Below are positions 39,517 to 53,189 of a DNA stretch of 64,000 nucleotides, piece by piece. Each line of letters starts with the position of its first letter. Position 1 is the first letter of the stretch. The notes below the pieces were generated by a model. It made no database searches. It saw only the letters and a list, made by a program, of their open reading frames with translations, and had not been told where the DNA came from. Position numbers and translations under genes: made by a program. This stretch comes from Clusia tigrina (taxonomy: Eukaryota; Arthropoda; Insecta; Diptera; Clusiidae), in contig CAKKTE020000288.1 of NCBI GenBank assembly GCA_920105625.2, positions 961,834-1,025,833 of the forward strand. Direction: 5' to 3'.

Positions 39517-42053
39517 AACATACAAATGCTTGTAACTTTTTACTAGAGCGTCATAAAACCTTGAAATTTTGTAACAATAAAGTACTCAAGCTTCTTGTCA
39601 ATTTAAGCTATCGCTCAAAGCTATGCTACCCTTGAGTCCCAAATCAAACACTGATAAAGCTTCAAATGGCCCTGACTTCTATACGGTACGTCCTACACCT
39701 ATCAAAGTTTGCAACATACAAATGCTTGTAACTTTTTACTGGAGCGTCATAAAACCTTGCAATTTTGTAACAATAAAGTACTCGAGCCTCTTGTTAATTT
39801 AAGCTATCGCTCAAAGCTATGCTACCCTTGAGTCCCAAATCAAACACTGATAAAACTTCAAATGGCCCTAACTCCTATACGGAACGTCCTACACCTATCA
39901 AAGTTTGCAACATACAAATGCTTGTACCTTTTTACTGGAGCGTCATAAAACCTTGAAATTTTGTAACAGTAAAGTACTCGAGCCTCTTGTCAATTTAAGC
40001 TCAAAGCAATGCTACCCTTGAGTCCCAAATCAAACACTGATAAAGCTTCAAATGGCCCTGACTTCTATACGGTACGTCCTACACCTATCAAAGTTTGCAA
40101 CATACAAATGCTTGTAACTTTTTACTGGAGCGTCATAAAACCTTGCAATTTTGTAACAATAAAGCTCGAGCCTCTTGTTAATTTAAGCTATCGCTCAAAG
40201 CTATGCTACCCTTGAGTCCCAAATCAATCACTGATAAAACTTCCAATGGCCCTAACTCCTATACGGTACGTCCTACACCTATCAAAGTTTGCAACATACA
40301 AATGCTTGTACCTTTTTACTGGAGCGTCATAAAACCTTGAAATTTTGTAACAGTAAAGTACTCGAGCCTCTTGTCAATTTAAGCTATCGCTCAAAGCAAT
40401 GCTACCCTTGAGTCCCAAATCGAACACTGATAAAACTTCAAATGGCCCTAACTTCTATACGGTACGTCCTACACCTATCAAAGGTTGCAGCATACAAATG
40501 CTTGTAACTTTTTACTGGAGCGTCATAAAACCTTGAAATTTTGTAACAATAAAGTACTCGAGCCTCTTGTCAATTTAATCTATCGCTCAAAGCTATGCTA
40601 CCCTTGAGTCCCAAATCAAACACTGATATAGCTTCAAATGGCCCTGACTTCTATACGGTACGTCCTACAGCTATCAAAGTTTGCAACATACAAATGCTTG
40701 TAACTTTTTAATGGAGCGTCACAAAACCTTGCAATTTTGTAACAATAAAGTACTCGAGCCTCTTGTTAATTTAAGCTATCGCTCAAAGCTATGCTACCCT
40801 TGAGTCCCAAATCAAACACTGATAAAACTTCAAATGGCCCTAACTTCTACACGGTACGTCCTACACCTATCAAAGTTTGCAACATACAAATGCCTGTAAC
40901 TTTTTACTGAAGCGTCATAAAACCTTGAAATGTTGTAACAATAAAGTACTCGAGCCTCTTGTCAATTTAAGTTATCGCCCAAAGCTATGCTACCCTTGAG
41001 TCCCAAATCAAACACTGATAAAACTTCAAATGGCCCTAACTTCTATACGGTACGTCCTACACCTATCAAAGTTTGCAACATACAAATGCTTGTAACTTTT
41101 TACTGTAGCGTCATAAAACCTTGAAATTATGTAACAGTAAAGTAATCGACCCTCTTGTCAATTTAAGCTATCGCTCAAAGCTATGCTACCCTTGAGTCCC
41201 AAATCGAACAGTGATAAAACTTCAAATGGCCCTAACTACTATACGGTACGTCCTACACCTATCAAAGTTTGCAAAATACAAATGCTTGTAACTTTTTACT
41301 AGAGCTTCATAAAACCTTGAAATTTTGTAACAATAAAGTACTCGAGCCTCTTGTCAATTTAAGCTATCGCTCAAAGCTATGCTACACTTGAGTCCCAAAT
41401 CAAACACTGATAAAACTGAAAATGGCCCTAACTTCTATACGGTACGTCCTACACTTATCAAAGTTTGCAACATACAAATGCTTGTAACTTTTTACTGGAG
41501 CGTCATAAAACCTCAAAATATTGTAACAATAAAGTACTCGAGCCTCTTGTCAATTTAAGCAATCGCTTAAAGCTATGCTACCTTTGAGTCCCAAATCAAA
41601 CACTGATAAAACTTCAAATGGCCCTAACTTCTATACGGTACGTCCTACACCTATCAAAGTTTGCAATATACAAATGCTTGTAACTTTTTACTTGAGCGTC
41701 ATAAAACCTTGCAATTTTGTAACAAAGTACTCGAGCCTCTTGTCAATTTAAGCTATCACTCAGAGCTATGCTACCCTTCAGTACAAAATCAAACACTGAT
41801 AAAACTTCAAATGGCCCTAACTTCTATACGGTACGTCCTACACTTATCAAAGTTTGCAACATACAAATGCTTGTAACTTTTTACTAGAGCGTCATAAAAC
41901 CTTGAAATTTTGTAACAATAAAGTACTCAAGCTTCTTGTCAATTTAAGCTATCGCTCAAAGCTATGCTACCCTTGAGTCCCAAATCAAACACTGATAAAG
42001 CTTCAAATGGCCCTGACTTCTATACGGTACGTCCTACACCTATCAAAGTTTGC
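39517..42053 (+). repeat. D-type satellite monomers with a 6-bp-deleted copy
   Basis: This continues the D set, with ATGCCTGTAAC, AATCTATCG, CCTCAAAATATTG and AACAAAGTAC monomers in an order partly shared with 24.6-30 kb. It includes the last examples of the 2-bp (near 40,162) and 3-bp (near 41,723) deletion monomers. Both types are absent from the remaining 22 kb as far as I can see. Confidence 0.72.
39909..40098 (+). repeat. Monomer with 6-bp deletion inside the dyad
   Basis: This copy is 190 bp. Near 39,995 it reads AATTTAAGCTCAAAGC instead of the usual form with TATCGC in the middle. The lost six bases are the loop and part of one arm of the dyad, and the deletion is bounded by a GCT direct repeat. 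I see it only once, so it is probably younger than the 17-bp deletion at the same spot. Confidence 0.85.
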
Positions 42054-42837
42054 AACATACAAATGCTTGTACCTTTTTACTGGAGCGTCATAAAACCTTG
42101 AAATTTTGTAACAGTAAAGTACTCGAGCCTCTTGTCAATTTAAGCTATCGCTCAAAGCAATGCTACCCTTGAGTCCCAAATCAAACACTGATAAAGCTTC
42201 AAATGGCCCTGACTTCTATACGGTACGTCCTACACCTATCAAAGTTTGCAACATACAAATGCTTGTACCTTTTTACTGGAGCGTCATAAAACCTTGATAT
42301 TTTGTAACAGTAAAGTACTCGAGCCTCTTGTCAATTTAAGCTATCGCTCAAAGCAATGCTACCCTTGAGTCCCAAATCAAACACTGATAAAGCTTCAAAT
42401 GGCCCTGACTTCTATACGGTACGTCCTACACCTATCAAAGTTTGCAACATACAAATGCTTGTACCTTTTTACTGGAGCGTCATAAAACCTTGAAATTTTG
42501 TAACAGTAAAGTACTCGAGCCTCTTGTCAATTTAAGCTATCGCTCAAAGCAATGCTACCCTTGAGTCCCAAATCAAACACTGATAAAACCTCAAATGGCC
42601 CTAACTCCTATACGGTACGTCCTACACCTATCAAAGTTTGCAACATACAAATGCTTGTACCTTTTTACTGGAGCGTCATAAAACCTTGAAAGTTTGTAAC
42701 AGTAAAGTACTCGAGCCTCTTGTCAATTTAAGCTATCGCTCAAAGCAATGCTACCCTTGAGTCCCAAATCAAACACTGATAAAGCTTCAAATGGCCCTGA
42801 CTTCTATACGGTACGTCCTACACCTATCAAAGTTTGC
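42054..42837 (+). repeat. Run of four consecutive near-identical monomers
   Basis: Monomers starting at 42,054, 42,250, 42,446 and 42,642 all have GTACCTTTTTAC, CAGTAAAG and GCAATGCTAC. They differ at only a few bases each (GATATTTTG in the second, AAACCTC with CTAACTCC in the third, GAAAGTTTG in the fourth). This is single-monomer tandem amplification, unlike the multi-monomer order on both sides, and implies recent one-repeat unequal exchange or slippage. Confidence 0.87.
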
Positions 42838-44013
42838 AACATACAAATGCTTGTAACTTTTTACTGGAGCGTCATAAAACCTTGCAATTTTGTAACAATA
42901 AAGTACTCGACCCTCTTGTCAATTTAAGCTATCGCTCAAAGCTATGCTACCCTTGAGTCCCAAATCGAACAGTGATAAAACTTCAAATGGCCCTAACTTC
43001 TATACGGTACGTCCTACACCTATCAAAGTTTGCAACAAACAAATGCTTGTAACTTTTTACTGGAACGTCATAAAACCTTGCAATTTTGTAACAATAAAGT
43101 ACTCGAGCCTCTTGTCAATTTAAGCAATCGCTTAAAGCTATGCTACCTTTGAGTCCCAAATCAAACACTGATAAAGCTTCAAATGGCCCTGACTTCTATA
43201 CGGTACGTCCTACAGCTATCAAAGTTTGCAACATACAAATGCTTGTAACTTTTTACTGGAGCGTCATAAAACCTTTCAATTTTGTAACAATAAAGTACTC
43301 GACCCTCTTGTCAATTTAAGCTATCGCTCAAAGCTATGCTACCCTTGAGTCCCAAATCGAAGAGTGATAAAACTTCAAATGGCCCTAACTTCTATACGGT
43401 ACGTCCTACACCTATCAAAGTTTGCAACAAACAAATGCTTGTAACTTTTTACTGGAACGTCATAAAACCTTGCAATTTTGTAACAATAAAGTACTCGAGC
43501 CTCTTGTCAATTTAAGCTATCGCTCAAAGCTATGCTACCCTTGAGTCCCAAATCAAACACTGATAAAGCTTCAAATGGCCCTGACTTCTATACGGTACGT
43601 CCTACAGCTATCAAAGTTTGCAACATACAAATGCTTGTAACTTTTTACTGGAGCGTCATAAAACCTTGCAATTTTCTAACAATAAAGTACTCGACCCTCT
43701 TGTCAATTTAAGCTATCGCTCAAAGCTATGCTACCCTTGAGTCCCAAATCGAACAGTGATAAAACTTCAAATGGCCCTAACTTCTATACGGTACGTCCTA
43801 CACCTATCAAAGTTTGCAACAAACAAATGCTTGTAACTTTTTACTGGAACGTCATAAAACCTTGCAATTTTGTAACAATAAAGTACTCGAGCCTCTTGTC
43901 AATTTAAGCAATCGCTTAAAGCTATGCTACCTTTGAGTCCCAAATCAAACACTGATAAAACTTCAAATGGCCCTGACTTCTATACGGTACGTCCTACACC
44001 TATCAAAGTTTGC
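42838..44013 (+). repeat. Three tandem dimers, 392-bp unit
   Basis: Monomers alternate between a CTCGACCCTC/GAACAGTG type (42,838; 43,230; 43,622) and an AACAAAC/CTGGAACGTC type (43,034; 43,426; 43,818). The middle dimer has AGAGTGATAAAAC and TTTCAATTTTG, and its second monomer has GCTATCGCTC, where the other two dimers have the perfect dyad form. The switch at the dyad in only one of three otherwise similar dimers looks like conversion. Confidence 0.87.
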
Positions 44014-47000
44014 AACATACAAATGCTTGTAACTTTTTACTAGAGCTTCATAAAACCTTGAAATTTTGTAACAATAAAGTACTTGAGCCTCTTGTCAATT
44101 TAAGCTATCGCTCAAAGCTATGCTACCCTTGAGTCCCAAATCAAACACTGATAAAGCTTCAAAAGGCCCTGACTTCTATACGGTACGTCCTACAGCTATC
44201 AAAGTTTGCAACATACAAATGCTTGTAACTTTTTACTGGAGCGTCACAAAACCTTGCAATTTTGTAACAATAAAGTACTCGAGCCTCTTGTCAATTTAAG
44301 ATATCGCTCAGAGCTATGCTACCCTTCAGTCCCAAATCAAACACTGATAAAACTTCAAATGGCCCTAACTTCTATACTGTACGTCCTACACTTCTCAAAG
44401 TTTGCAACACACAAATGCTTGTAACTTTTTACTAGAGCGTCATAAAACCTTGAAATTTTGTAACAATAAAGTACTCGAGCCTCTTGTCAATTTAAGCAAT
44501 CGCTTAAAGCTATGCTACCTTTGAGTCCCAAATCAAACACTGATAAAACTTCAAATGGCCCTAACTTCTATACGGTACGTCCTACACCTATCAAAGTTTG
44601 CAACATACAAATGCTTGTAACTTTTTACTGGAGCGTCACAAAACCTTGCAATTTTGTAACAATAAAGTACTCAAGCCTCTTGTCAATTTAAGCTATCGCT
44701 CAAAGCTATGCTACCCTTGAGTCCCAAATCAAACACTGATAAAGCTTCAAATGGCCCTGACTTCTATACGGTACGTCCTACAGCTATCAAAGTATGCAAC
44801 ATACAAATACTTGCAACTTTTTACTGGAGCGTCATAAAAACTTGAAATTTTGTAACAATAAAGTACTCGAGCCTCTTGTCAATTTAAGCAATCGCTTAAA
44901 GCTATGCTACCTTTGAGTCCCAAATCAAACACTGATAAAACTTCAAATGGCCCTAACTTCTATACGGTACGTCCTACACCTATCATAGTTTGCAACATAC
45001 AAATGCTTGTAACTTTTTACTAGAGCGTCATAAAACCTTGAAATTTTGTAACAATAAAGTACTCGAGCCTCTTCTCAATTTAAATTATCGCACAGAGCTA
45101 TGCTACCCTTCAGTACCAAATCAAACACTGATAAAACTTCAAATGGCCCTAACTTCTATACGGTACGTCCTACACTTATCAAAGTTTGCAGCATACAAAT
45201 GCTTGTAACTTTTTACTGGAGCGTCATAAAACCTTGCAATTTTGTAACAATAAAGTACGCGACCCTCTTGTTAATTTAAGCTTTCGCTCAAAGCTATGCG
45301 ACCCTTCAGTCCCAAATCAAACACTGATAAAACTGCAAATGGCCCTAACTTCTATACGGTACGTCCTACACTTATCAAAGTTTGCAACATACAAATGCTT
45401 GTAACTTTTTACTGGAGCGTCATAAAACCTTGCTATTTTGTAACAATAAAGTACTCGACCCTCTTGTTAATTTAAGCTCTCGCTCAAAGCTATGCTACCC
45501 TTCAGTCCCAAATCAAACACTGATAAAACTGCAAATGGCCCTAACTTCTATACGGTACGTCCTACACTTATCAAAGTTTACAACATACAAATGCTTGTAA
45601 CTTTTTAATGGAGCGTCATAAAACCTCAAAATTTTGTAACAATAAAGTACTCGAGCCTCTTGTCAATTTAAGTTATCGCTCAAAGCTATGCTACCCTTGA
45701 GTCCCAAATCAAACAGTGATAAAACTTCAAATGGCCCTAACTTCTATACGGTACGTCCTACACCTATCAAAGTTTGCAACATACAAATGCTTGTAACTTT
45801 TTGCTGGAGCGTCATAAAACCTTGAAATTTAGTAACAATAAAGTACTCGAGAATCTTGCCAATTTAAGTTATCGCTCAAAGCTATGCTACCCTTGAGTCC
45901 CAACTCAAACACTGATAAAACTTCAAATGGCCCTAACTTCTATACGGTACTTCCTACACCTATCAAAGTTTGCAACATACAAATGCTTGTAACTTTTTAC
46001 TGTAGCGTCATAAAACCTTGAAATTTTGTAACAGTAAAGTACTCGACCCTCTTGTCAATTTTAGCTATCGCTCAAAGCTATGCTACCCTTGAGTCCCAAA
46101 TCGAACAGTGATAAAACTTCAAATGGCCCTAACTTCTATACGGTACGTCCTACACCTATCAAAGTTTGCAACAAACAAATGCTTGTAACTTTTTACTGGA
46201 ACGTCATAAAACCTTGTAATTTTGTAACAATAAAGTACTCGAGCCTCTTGTCAATTTAAGCAATCGCTTAAAGCTATGCTACATTTGAGTCCCAAATCAA
46301 ACACTGATAAAACTTCAAATGGCCCTAACTTCTATACGGTACGTCCTACACCTATCAAAGTTTGCAACATACAAATGCTTGTAACTTTTTACTAGAGCGT
46401 CATAAAACCTTGAAATTTTGTAACAATAAAGTACTCGAACCTCTTGTCAATTTAAGCTATCGCTCAAAGCTATGCTACCCTTGAGTCCCAAATCAAACAC
46501 TGATAAAGCTTCAAATGGCCCTGACTTCTATACGGTACGTCCTACAGCTATCAAAGTTTGCAACATACAAATGCTTGTAATTTTTTACTGCAGCGTCACA
46601 AAACCTTGCAATTTTGTAACAATAAAGTACTCGAGCCTCTTGTCAATTTAAGCTATCGCTCAGAGCTATGCTACCCTTCAGTCCCAAATCAAACACTGAT
46701 AAAACTTCAAATGGCCCTAACTTCTATACTGTACGTCCTACACTTCTCAAAGTTTGCAACACACAAATGCTTGTAACTTTTTACTAGAGCGTCATAAAAC
46801 CGTGAAATTTTGTAACAATAAAATACTCAAGCCTCTTGTCAATTTAAGCTATCGCTCAAAGCTATGCTACCCTTGAGTCCAAAATCAAACACTGATAAAG
46901 CTTCAAATGGCCCTGACTTCTATACGGTACGTCCTACACCTATCAAAGTTTGCAACATACAAATGCTTGTAACTTTTTACTAGAGCGTCATAAAACCTTG

Positions 47001-47149
47001 CAATTTTGTAACAATAAAGTAGTCGAGCCTCTTGTCAATTTAAGCAATCGCTTAAAGCTATGCTACCTTTGAGTCCCAAATCAAACACTGATAAAACTTC
47101 AAATGGCCCTAACTTCTATACGGTACGTCCTACACCTATCAAAGTTTGC
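44014..47149 (+). repeat. Mixed satellite monomers
   Basis: Sixteen monomers mix C-like types (CTATACTGT with CACTTCTC near 44,375 and 46,724; ATACTTGCAAC near 44,810; AACAAAC near 46,166) and A-like types. Two adjacent near-duplicates start at 45,190 and 45,386 (CTTGTTAATTT, CAGTCCC, AAACTGC). Private changes include TTGCTGG near 45,802, GAGAATCTTG near 45,849 and AATTTTTTACTGCAGC near 46,580. The last of these reappears near 51,450, giving a link to the next region. Confidence 0.7.
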
Positions 47150-50100
47150 AACATACAAATGCTTGTAACTTTTTACTAGAGCGTCATAAAACCTTGCAAT
47201 TTTGTAACAATAAAGTAGTCGAGCCTCTTGTCAATTTAAACTATCGCTCAGAGCTATGCTACCCTTCAGTACCAAATCAAACACTGATAAAACTTCAAAT
47301 GGCCCTAACTTCTATACGGTACGTCCTACACTTATCAAAGTTTGCAACATACAAATGCTTGTAACTTTTTACTAGAGCGTCATAAAACCTTGAAATTTTG
47401 TAACAATAAAGTACTCAAGCCTCTTGTCAATTTAAGCTATCGCTCAAAGCTATGCTACCCTTGAGTCCCAAATCAAACACTGATAAAGCTTCAAATGGCC
47501 CTGACTTCTATACGGTACGTCCTACACCTATCAAAGTTTGCAACATACAAATGCTTGTAACTTTTTACTGGAGCGTCATAAAACCTTGCAATTTTGTAAC
47601 AATAAAGTACTCGAGCCTCTTGTTAATTTAAGCTATCGCTCAAAGCTATGCTACCCTGATAAAACACTGATAAAACTTCAAATGGCCCTTACTCCTATAC
47701 GGTACGTCCTACACCTATCAAAGATTGCAACATACAAATGCTTGTACCTTTTTACTGCAGCGTCATAAAACCTTGAAATTTAGTAACAATAAAGTACTCG
47801 AGCCTCTTGTCAATTTAAGTTATCGCTCAAAGCTATGCTACCCTTGAGTCCCAAACCAAACACTTATTAAACTTCAAATGGCCCTAACTTCTATACGGTG
47901 CGTCCTACACCTATCAATGTTTGCAACATACAATTGCTTGTAACTTTTTACTGGAGCGTCATAAAACCTTGAAATTTAGTAACAATAAAGTACTCGAGCC
48001 TCTTGTCAATTTAAGTTATCGCTCAAAGCTATGCTACCCTTGAGTCCCAAATCAAACACTGATAAAACTTCAAATGGCCGTAACTTATATACGGGACGTC
48101 CTACACCTATCAAAGTTTGCAACATACAAATGCTTGTAACTTTTTACTGGAGCGTCATAAAACCTTGAAATTTTATAACAGTAAAGTACTCGAGCCTCTT
48201 GTCAATTTAAGCTATCGCTCAAAGCAATGCTACTCTTGAGTCCCAAATCGAACACTGATAAAACTTCAAATGGCCCTAACTTCTATACGGTACGTCCTAC
48301 ACCTATCAAAGGTTGCAGCATACAAATGCTTGTAACTTTTTACTGGAGCGTCATAAAACCTTGAAATTTTGTAACAATAAAGTACTCGAGCCTCTTGTCA
48401 ATTTAAGCAATCGCTTAAAGCTATGCTACCTTTGAGTCACAAATCAAACACTAATAAAACTTCAAATGGCCCTAACTTCTATACGGTACGTCCTACACCT
48501 ATCATAGTTTGCAACATACAAATGCTTGTAACTTTTTACTGGAGCGTCACAAAACCTTGCAATTTTGTAACAATAAAGTAGTCGAGCCTCTTGTCAATTT
48601 AAACTATCGCTCAGAGCTATGCTACCCTTCAGTACCAAATCAAACACTGATAAAACTTCAAATGGCCCTAACTTCTATACGGTACGTCCTACAGCTATCA
48701 AACTATGCAACATACAAATACTTGCAACTTTTTACTGGAGCGTCATAAAACCTTGAAATTTTGTAACAATAAAGTACTCGAGCCTCTTGTCAATTTAATC
48801 AATCGCTTAAAGCTATGCTACCTTTGAGTCCCAAATCAAACACTGATAAAACTTCAAATGGCCCTAACTTCTATACGGTACGTCCTACACCTATCAAAGT
48901 TTGCAACATACAAATGCTTGTAACTTTTTACTAGAGCGTCATAAAACCTTGCAATTTTGTAACAATAAAGTAGTCGAGCCTCTTGTCAATTTAAACTATC
49001 GCTCAGAGCTATGCTACCCTTCAGTACCAAATCAAACACTGATAAAGCTTCAAATGGCCCTGACTTCTATACGGTACGTCCTACACCTATCAAAGTTTGC
49101 AACATACAAATGCTTGTAACTTTTTACTGGAGCGTCATAAAACCTTGCAATTTTGTAACAATAAAGTACTCGAGCCTCTTGTTAATTTAAGCTATCGCTC
49201 AAAGCTATGCTACCCTGATAAAACACTGATAAAACTTCAAATGGCCCTAACTCCTATACGGTACGTCCTACACCTATCAAAGATTGCAACATACAAATGC
49301 TTGTACCTTTTTACTGCAGCGTCATAAAACCTTGAAATTTAGTAACAATAAAGTACTCGAGCCTCTTGTCAATTTAAGTTATCGCTCAAAGCTATGCTAC
49401 CCTTGAGTCCCAAACCAAACACTTATTAAACTTCAAATGGCCCTAACTTCTATACGGTGCGTCCTACACCTATCAATGTTTGCAACATACAATTGCTTGT
49501 AACTTTTTACTGGAGCGTCATAAAACCTTGAAATTTAGTAACAATAAAGTACTCGAGCCTCTTGTCAATTTAAGTTATCGCTCAAAGCTATGCTACCCTT
49601 GAGTCCCAAATCAAACACTGATAAAACTTCAAATGGCCGTAACTTATATACGGGACGTCCTACACCTATCAAAGTTTGCAACATACAAATGCTTGTAACT
49701 TTTTACTGGAGCGTCATAAAACCTTGAAATTTTATAACAGTAAAGTACTCGAGCCTCTTGTCAATTTAAGCTATCGCTCAAAGCAATGCTACTCTTGAGT
49801 CCCAAATCGAACACTGATAAAACTTCAAATGGCCCTAACTTCTATACGGTACGTCCTACACCTATCAAAGGTTGCAGCATACAAATGCTTGTAACTTTTT
49901 ACTGGAGCGTCATAAAACCTTGAAATTTTGTAACAATAAAGTACTCGAGCCTCTTGTCAATTTAAGCAATCGCTTAAAGCTATGCTACCTTTGAGTCACA
50001 AATCAAACACTGATAAAACTTCAAATGGCCCTAACTTCTATACGGTACGTCCTACACCTATCATAGTTTGCAACATACAAATGCTTGTAACTTTTTACTA

Positions 50101-53100
50101 GAGCGTCATAAAACCTTGCAATTTTGTAACAATAAAGTACTCGAGCCTATTGTCAATTTAAATTATCGCACAGAGCTATGCTACCCTTCAGTACCAAATC
50201 AAACACTGATAAAACTTCAAATGGCCCTAACTTCTATACGGTACGTCCTACACCTATCAAAGTTTGCAACATACAAATGCTTGTAACTTTTTACTAGAGC
50301 GTCATAAAACCTTGAAATTTTGTAACAATAAAGTACTCAAGCCTCTTGTCAATTTAAGCTATCGCTCAAAGCTATGCTACCCTTGAGTCCCAAATCAAAC
50401 ACTGATAAAGCTTCAAATGGCCCTGACTTCTATACGGTACGTCCTACACCTATCAAAGTTTGCAACATACAAATGCTTGTAACTTTTTACTGGAGCGTCA
50501 TAAAACCTTGCAATTTTGTAACAATAAAGTACTCGAGCCTCTTGTTAATTTAAGCTATCGCTCAAAGCTATGCTACCCTGATAAAACACTGATAAAACTT
50601 CAAATGGCCCTAACTCCTATACGGTACGTCCTACACCTATCAAAGTTTGCAACATACAAATGCTTGTACCTTTTTACTGCAGCGTCATAAAACCTTGAAA
50701 TTTAGTAACAATAAAGTACTCGAGCCTCTTGTCAATTTAAGCTATCGCTCAAAGCTATGCTACCCTTGAGTCCCAAATCAAACACTGATAAAGCTTCAAA
50801 TGGCCCTGACTTCTATACGGTACGTCCTACACCTATCAAAGTTTGCAACATACAAATGCTTGTAACTTTTTACTGGAGCGTCATAAAACCTTGCAATTTT
50901 GTAACAATAAAGTAGTCGAGCCTCTTGTCAATTTAAACTATCGCTCAGAGCTATGCTACCCTTCAGTACCAAATCAAACACTGATAAAACTTCAAATGGC
51001 CCTAACTTCTATACGGTACGTCCTACAGCTATCAAACTATGCAACATACAAATACTTGCAACTTTTTACTGGAGCGTCATAAAACCTTGAAATTTTGTAA
51101 CAATAAAGTACTCGAGCCTCTTGTCAATTTAAGCAATCGCTTAAAGCTATGCTACCTTTGAGTCACAAATCAAACACTAATAAAACTTCAAATGGCCCTA
51201 ACTTCTATACGGTACGTCCTACACCTATCATAGTTTGCAACATACAAATGCTTGTAACTTTTTACTAGAGCGTCATAAAACCTTGCAATTTTGTAACAAT
51301 AAAGTACTCGAGCCTATTGCCAATTTAAATTATCGCACAGAGCTATGCTACCCTTCAGTACCAAATCAAACACTGATAAAACTTCAAATGGCCCTAACTT
51401 CTATACGGTACGTCCTACACCTATCAAAGTTTGCAACATACAAATGCTTGTAATTTTTTACTGCAGCGTCACAAAACCTTGCAATTTTGTAACAATAAAG
51501 TAGTCGAGCCTCTTGTCAATTTAAACTATCGCTCAGAGCTATGCTACCCTTCAGTACCAAATCAAACACTGATAAAACTTCAAATGGCCCTAACTTCTAT
51601 ACGGTACGTCCTACAGCTATCAAACTATGCAACATACAAATACTTGCAACTTTTTACTGGAGCGTCATAAAACCTTGAAATTTTGTAACAATAAAGTACT
51701 CGAGCCTCTTGTCAATTTAAGCAATCGCTTAAAGCTATGCTACCTTTGAGTCCCAAATCAAACACTGATAAAACTTCAAATGGCCCTAACTTCTATACGG
51801 TACGTCCTACACCTATCAAAGTTTGCAACATACAAATGCTTGTAACTTTTTACTAGAGCGTCATAAAACCTTGCAATTTTGTAACAATAAAGTAGTCGAG
51901 CCTCTTGTCAATTTAAACTATCGCTCAGAGCTATGCTACCCTTCAGTACCAAATCAAACACTGATAAAACTTCAAATGGCCCTAACTTCTATACGGTACG
52001 TCCTACACTTATCAAAGTTTGCAACATACAAATGCTTGTAACTTTTTACTAGAGCGTCATAAAACCTTGAAATTTTGTAACAATAAAGTACTCAAGCCTC
52101 TTGTCAATTTAAGCTATCGCTCAAAGCTATGCTACCCTTGAGTCCCAAATCAAACACTGATAAAGCTTCAAATGGCCCTGACTTCTATACGGTACGTCCT
52201 ACACCTATCAAAGTTTGCAACATACAAATGCTTGTAACTTTTTACTGGAGCGTCATAAAACCTTGCAATTTTGTAACAATAAAGTACTCGAGCCTCTTGT
52301 TAATTTAAGCTATCGCTCAAAGCTATGCTACCCTGATAAAACACTGATAAAACTTCAAATGGCCCTAACTCCTATACGGTACGTCCTACACCTATCAAAG
52401 ATTGCAACATACAAATGCTTGTACCTTTTTACTGCAGCGTCATAAAACCTTGAAATTTAGTAACAATAAAGTACTCGAGCCTCTTGTCAATTTAAGTTAT
52501 CGCTCAAAGCTATGCAACCCTTGAGTCCCAAACCAAACACTTATTAAACTTCAAATGGCCCTAACTTCTATACGGTGCGTCCTACACCTATCAATGTTTG
52601 CAACATACAATTGCTTGTAACTTTTTACTGGAGCGTCATAAAACCTTGAAATTTAGTAACAATAAAGTACTCGAGCCTCTTGTCAATTTAAGTTATCGCT
52701 CAAAGCTATGCTACCCTTGAGTCCCAAATCAAACACTGATAAAACTTCAAATGGCCGTAACTTATATACGGGACGTCCTACACCTATCAAAGTTTGCAAC
52801 ATACAAATGCTTGTAACTTTTTACTGGAGCGTCATAAAACCTTGAAATTTTATAACAGTAAAGTACTCGAGCCTCTTGTCAATTTAAGCTATCGCTCAAA
52901 GCAATGCTACTCTTGAGTCCCAAATCGAACACTGATAAAACTTCAAATGGCCCTAACTTCTATACGGTACGTCCTACACCTATCAAAGGTTGCAGCATAC
53001 AAATGCTTGTAACTTTTTACTGGAGCGTCATAAAACCTTGAAATTTTGTAACAATAAAGTACTCGAGCCTCTTGTCAATTTAAGCAATCGCTTAAAGCTA

Positions 53101-53189
53101 TGCTACCTTTGAGTCACAAATCAAACACTGATAAAACTTCAAATGGCCCTAACTTCTATACGGTACGTCCTACACCTATCATAGTTTGC
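47150..53189 (+). repeat. Higher-order repeat F: repeated 5-, 7- and 24-monomer blocks
   Basis: A 971-bp block of five monomers, one of them 9 bp short, occurs at 47,542, 49,101 and 52,219. All three have AAAGATTGC, AACCAAACACTTATTAAAC, CAATGTTTGC with ACAATTGCTTG, ATATACGGGACG and GCAATGCTACTC. The larger segment 47,150-48,512 recurs at 51,827-53,189 (offset 4,677 bp, equal to 24 monomers minus three 9-bp deletions). A variant confined to about 47-52 kb, AAGTAGTCGAG, destroys the ScaI and XhoI sites and marks monomers near 47,017, 47,213, 48,578, 48,970, 50,911, 51,500 and 51,891. Confidence 0.88.
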
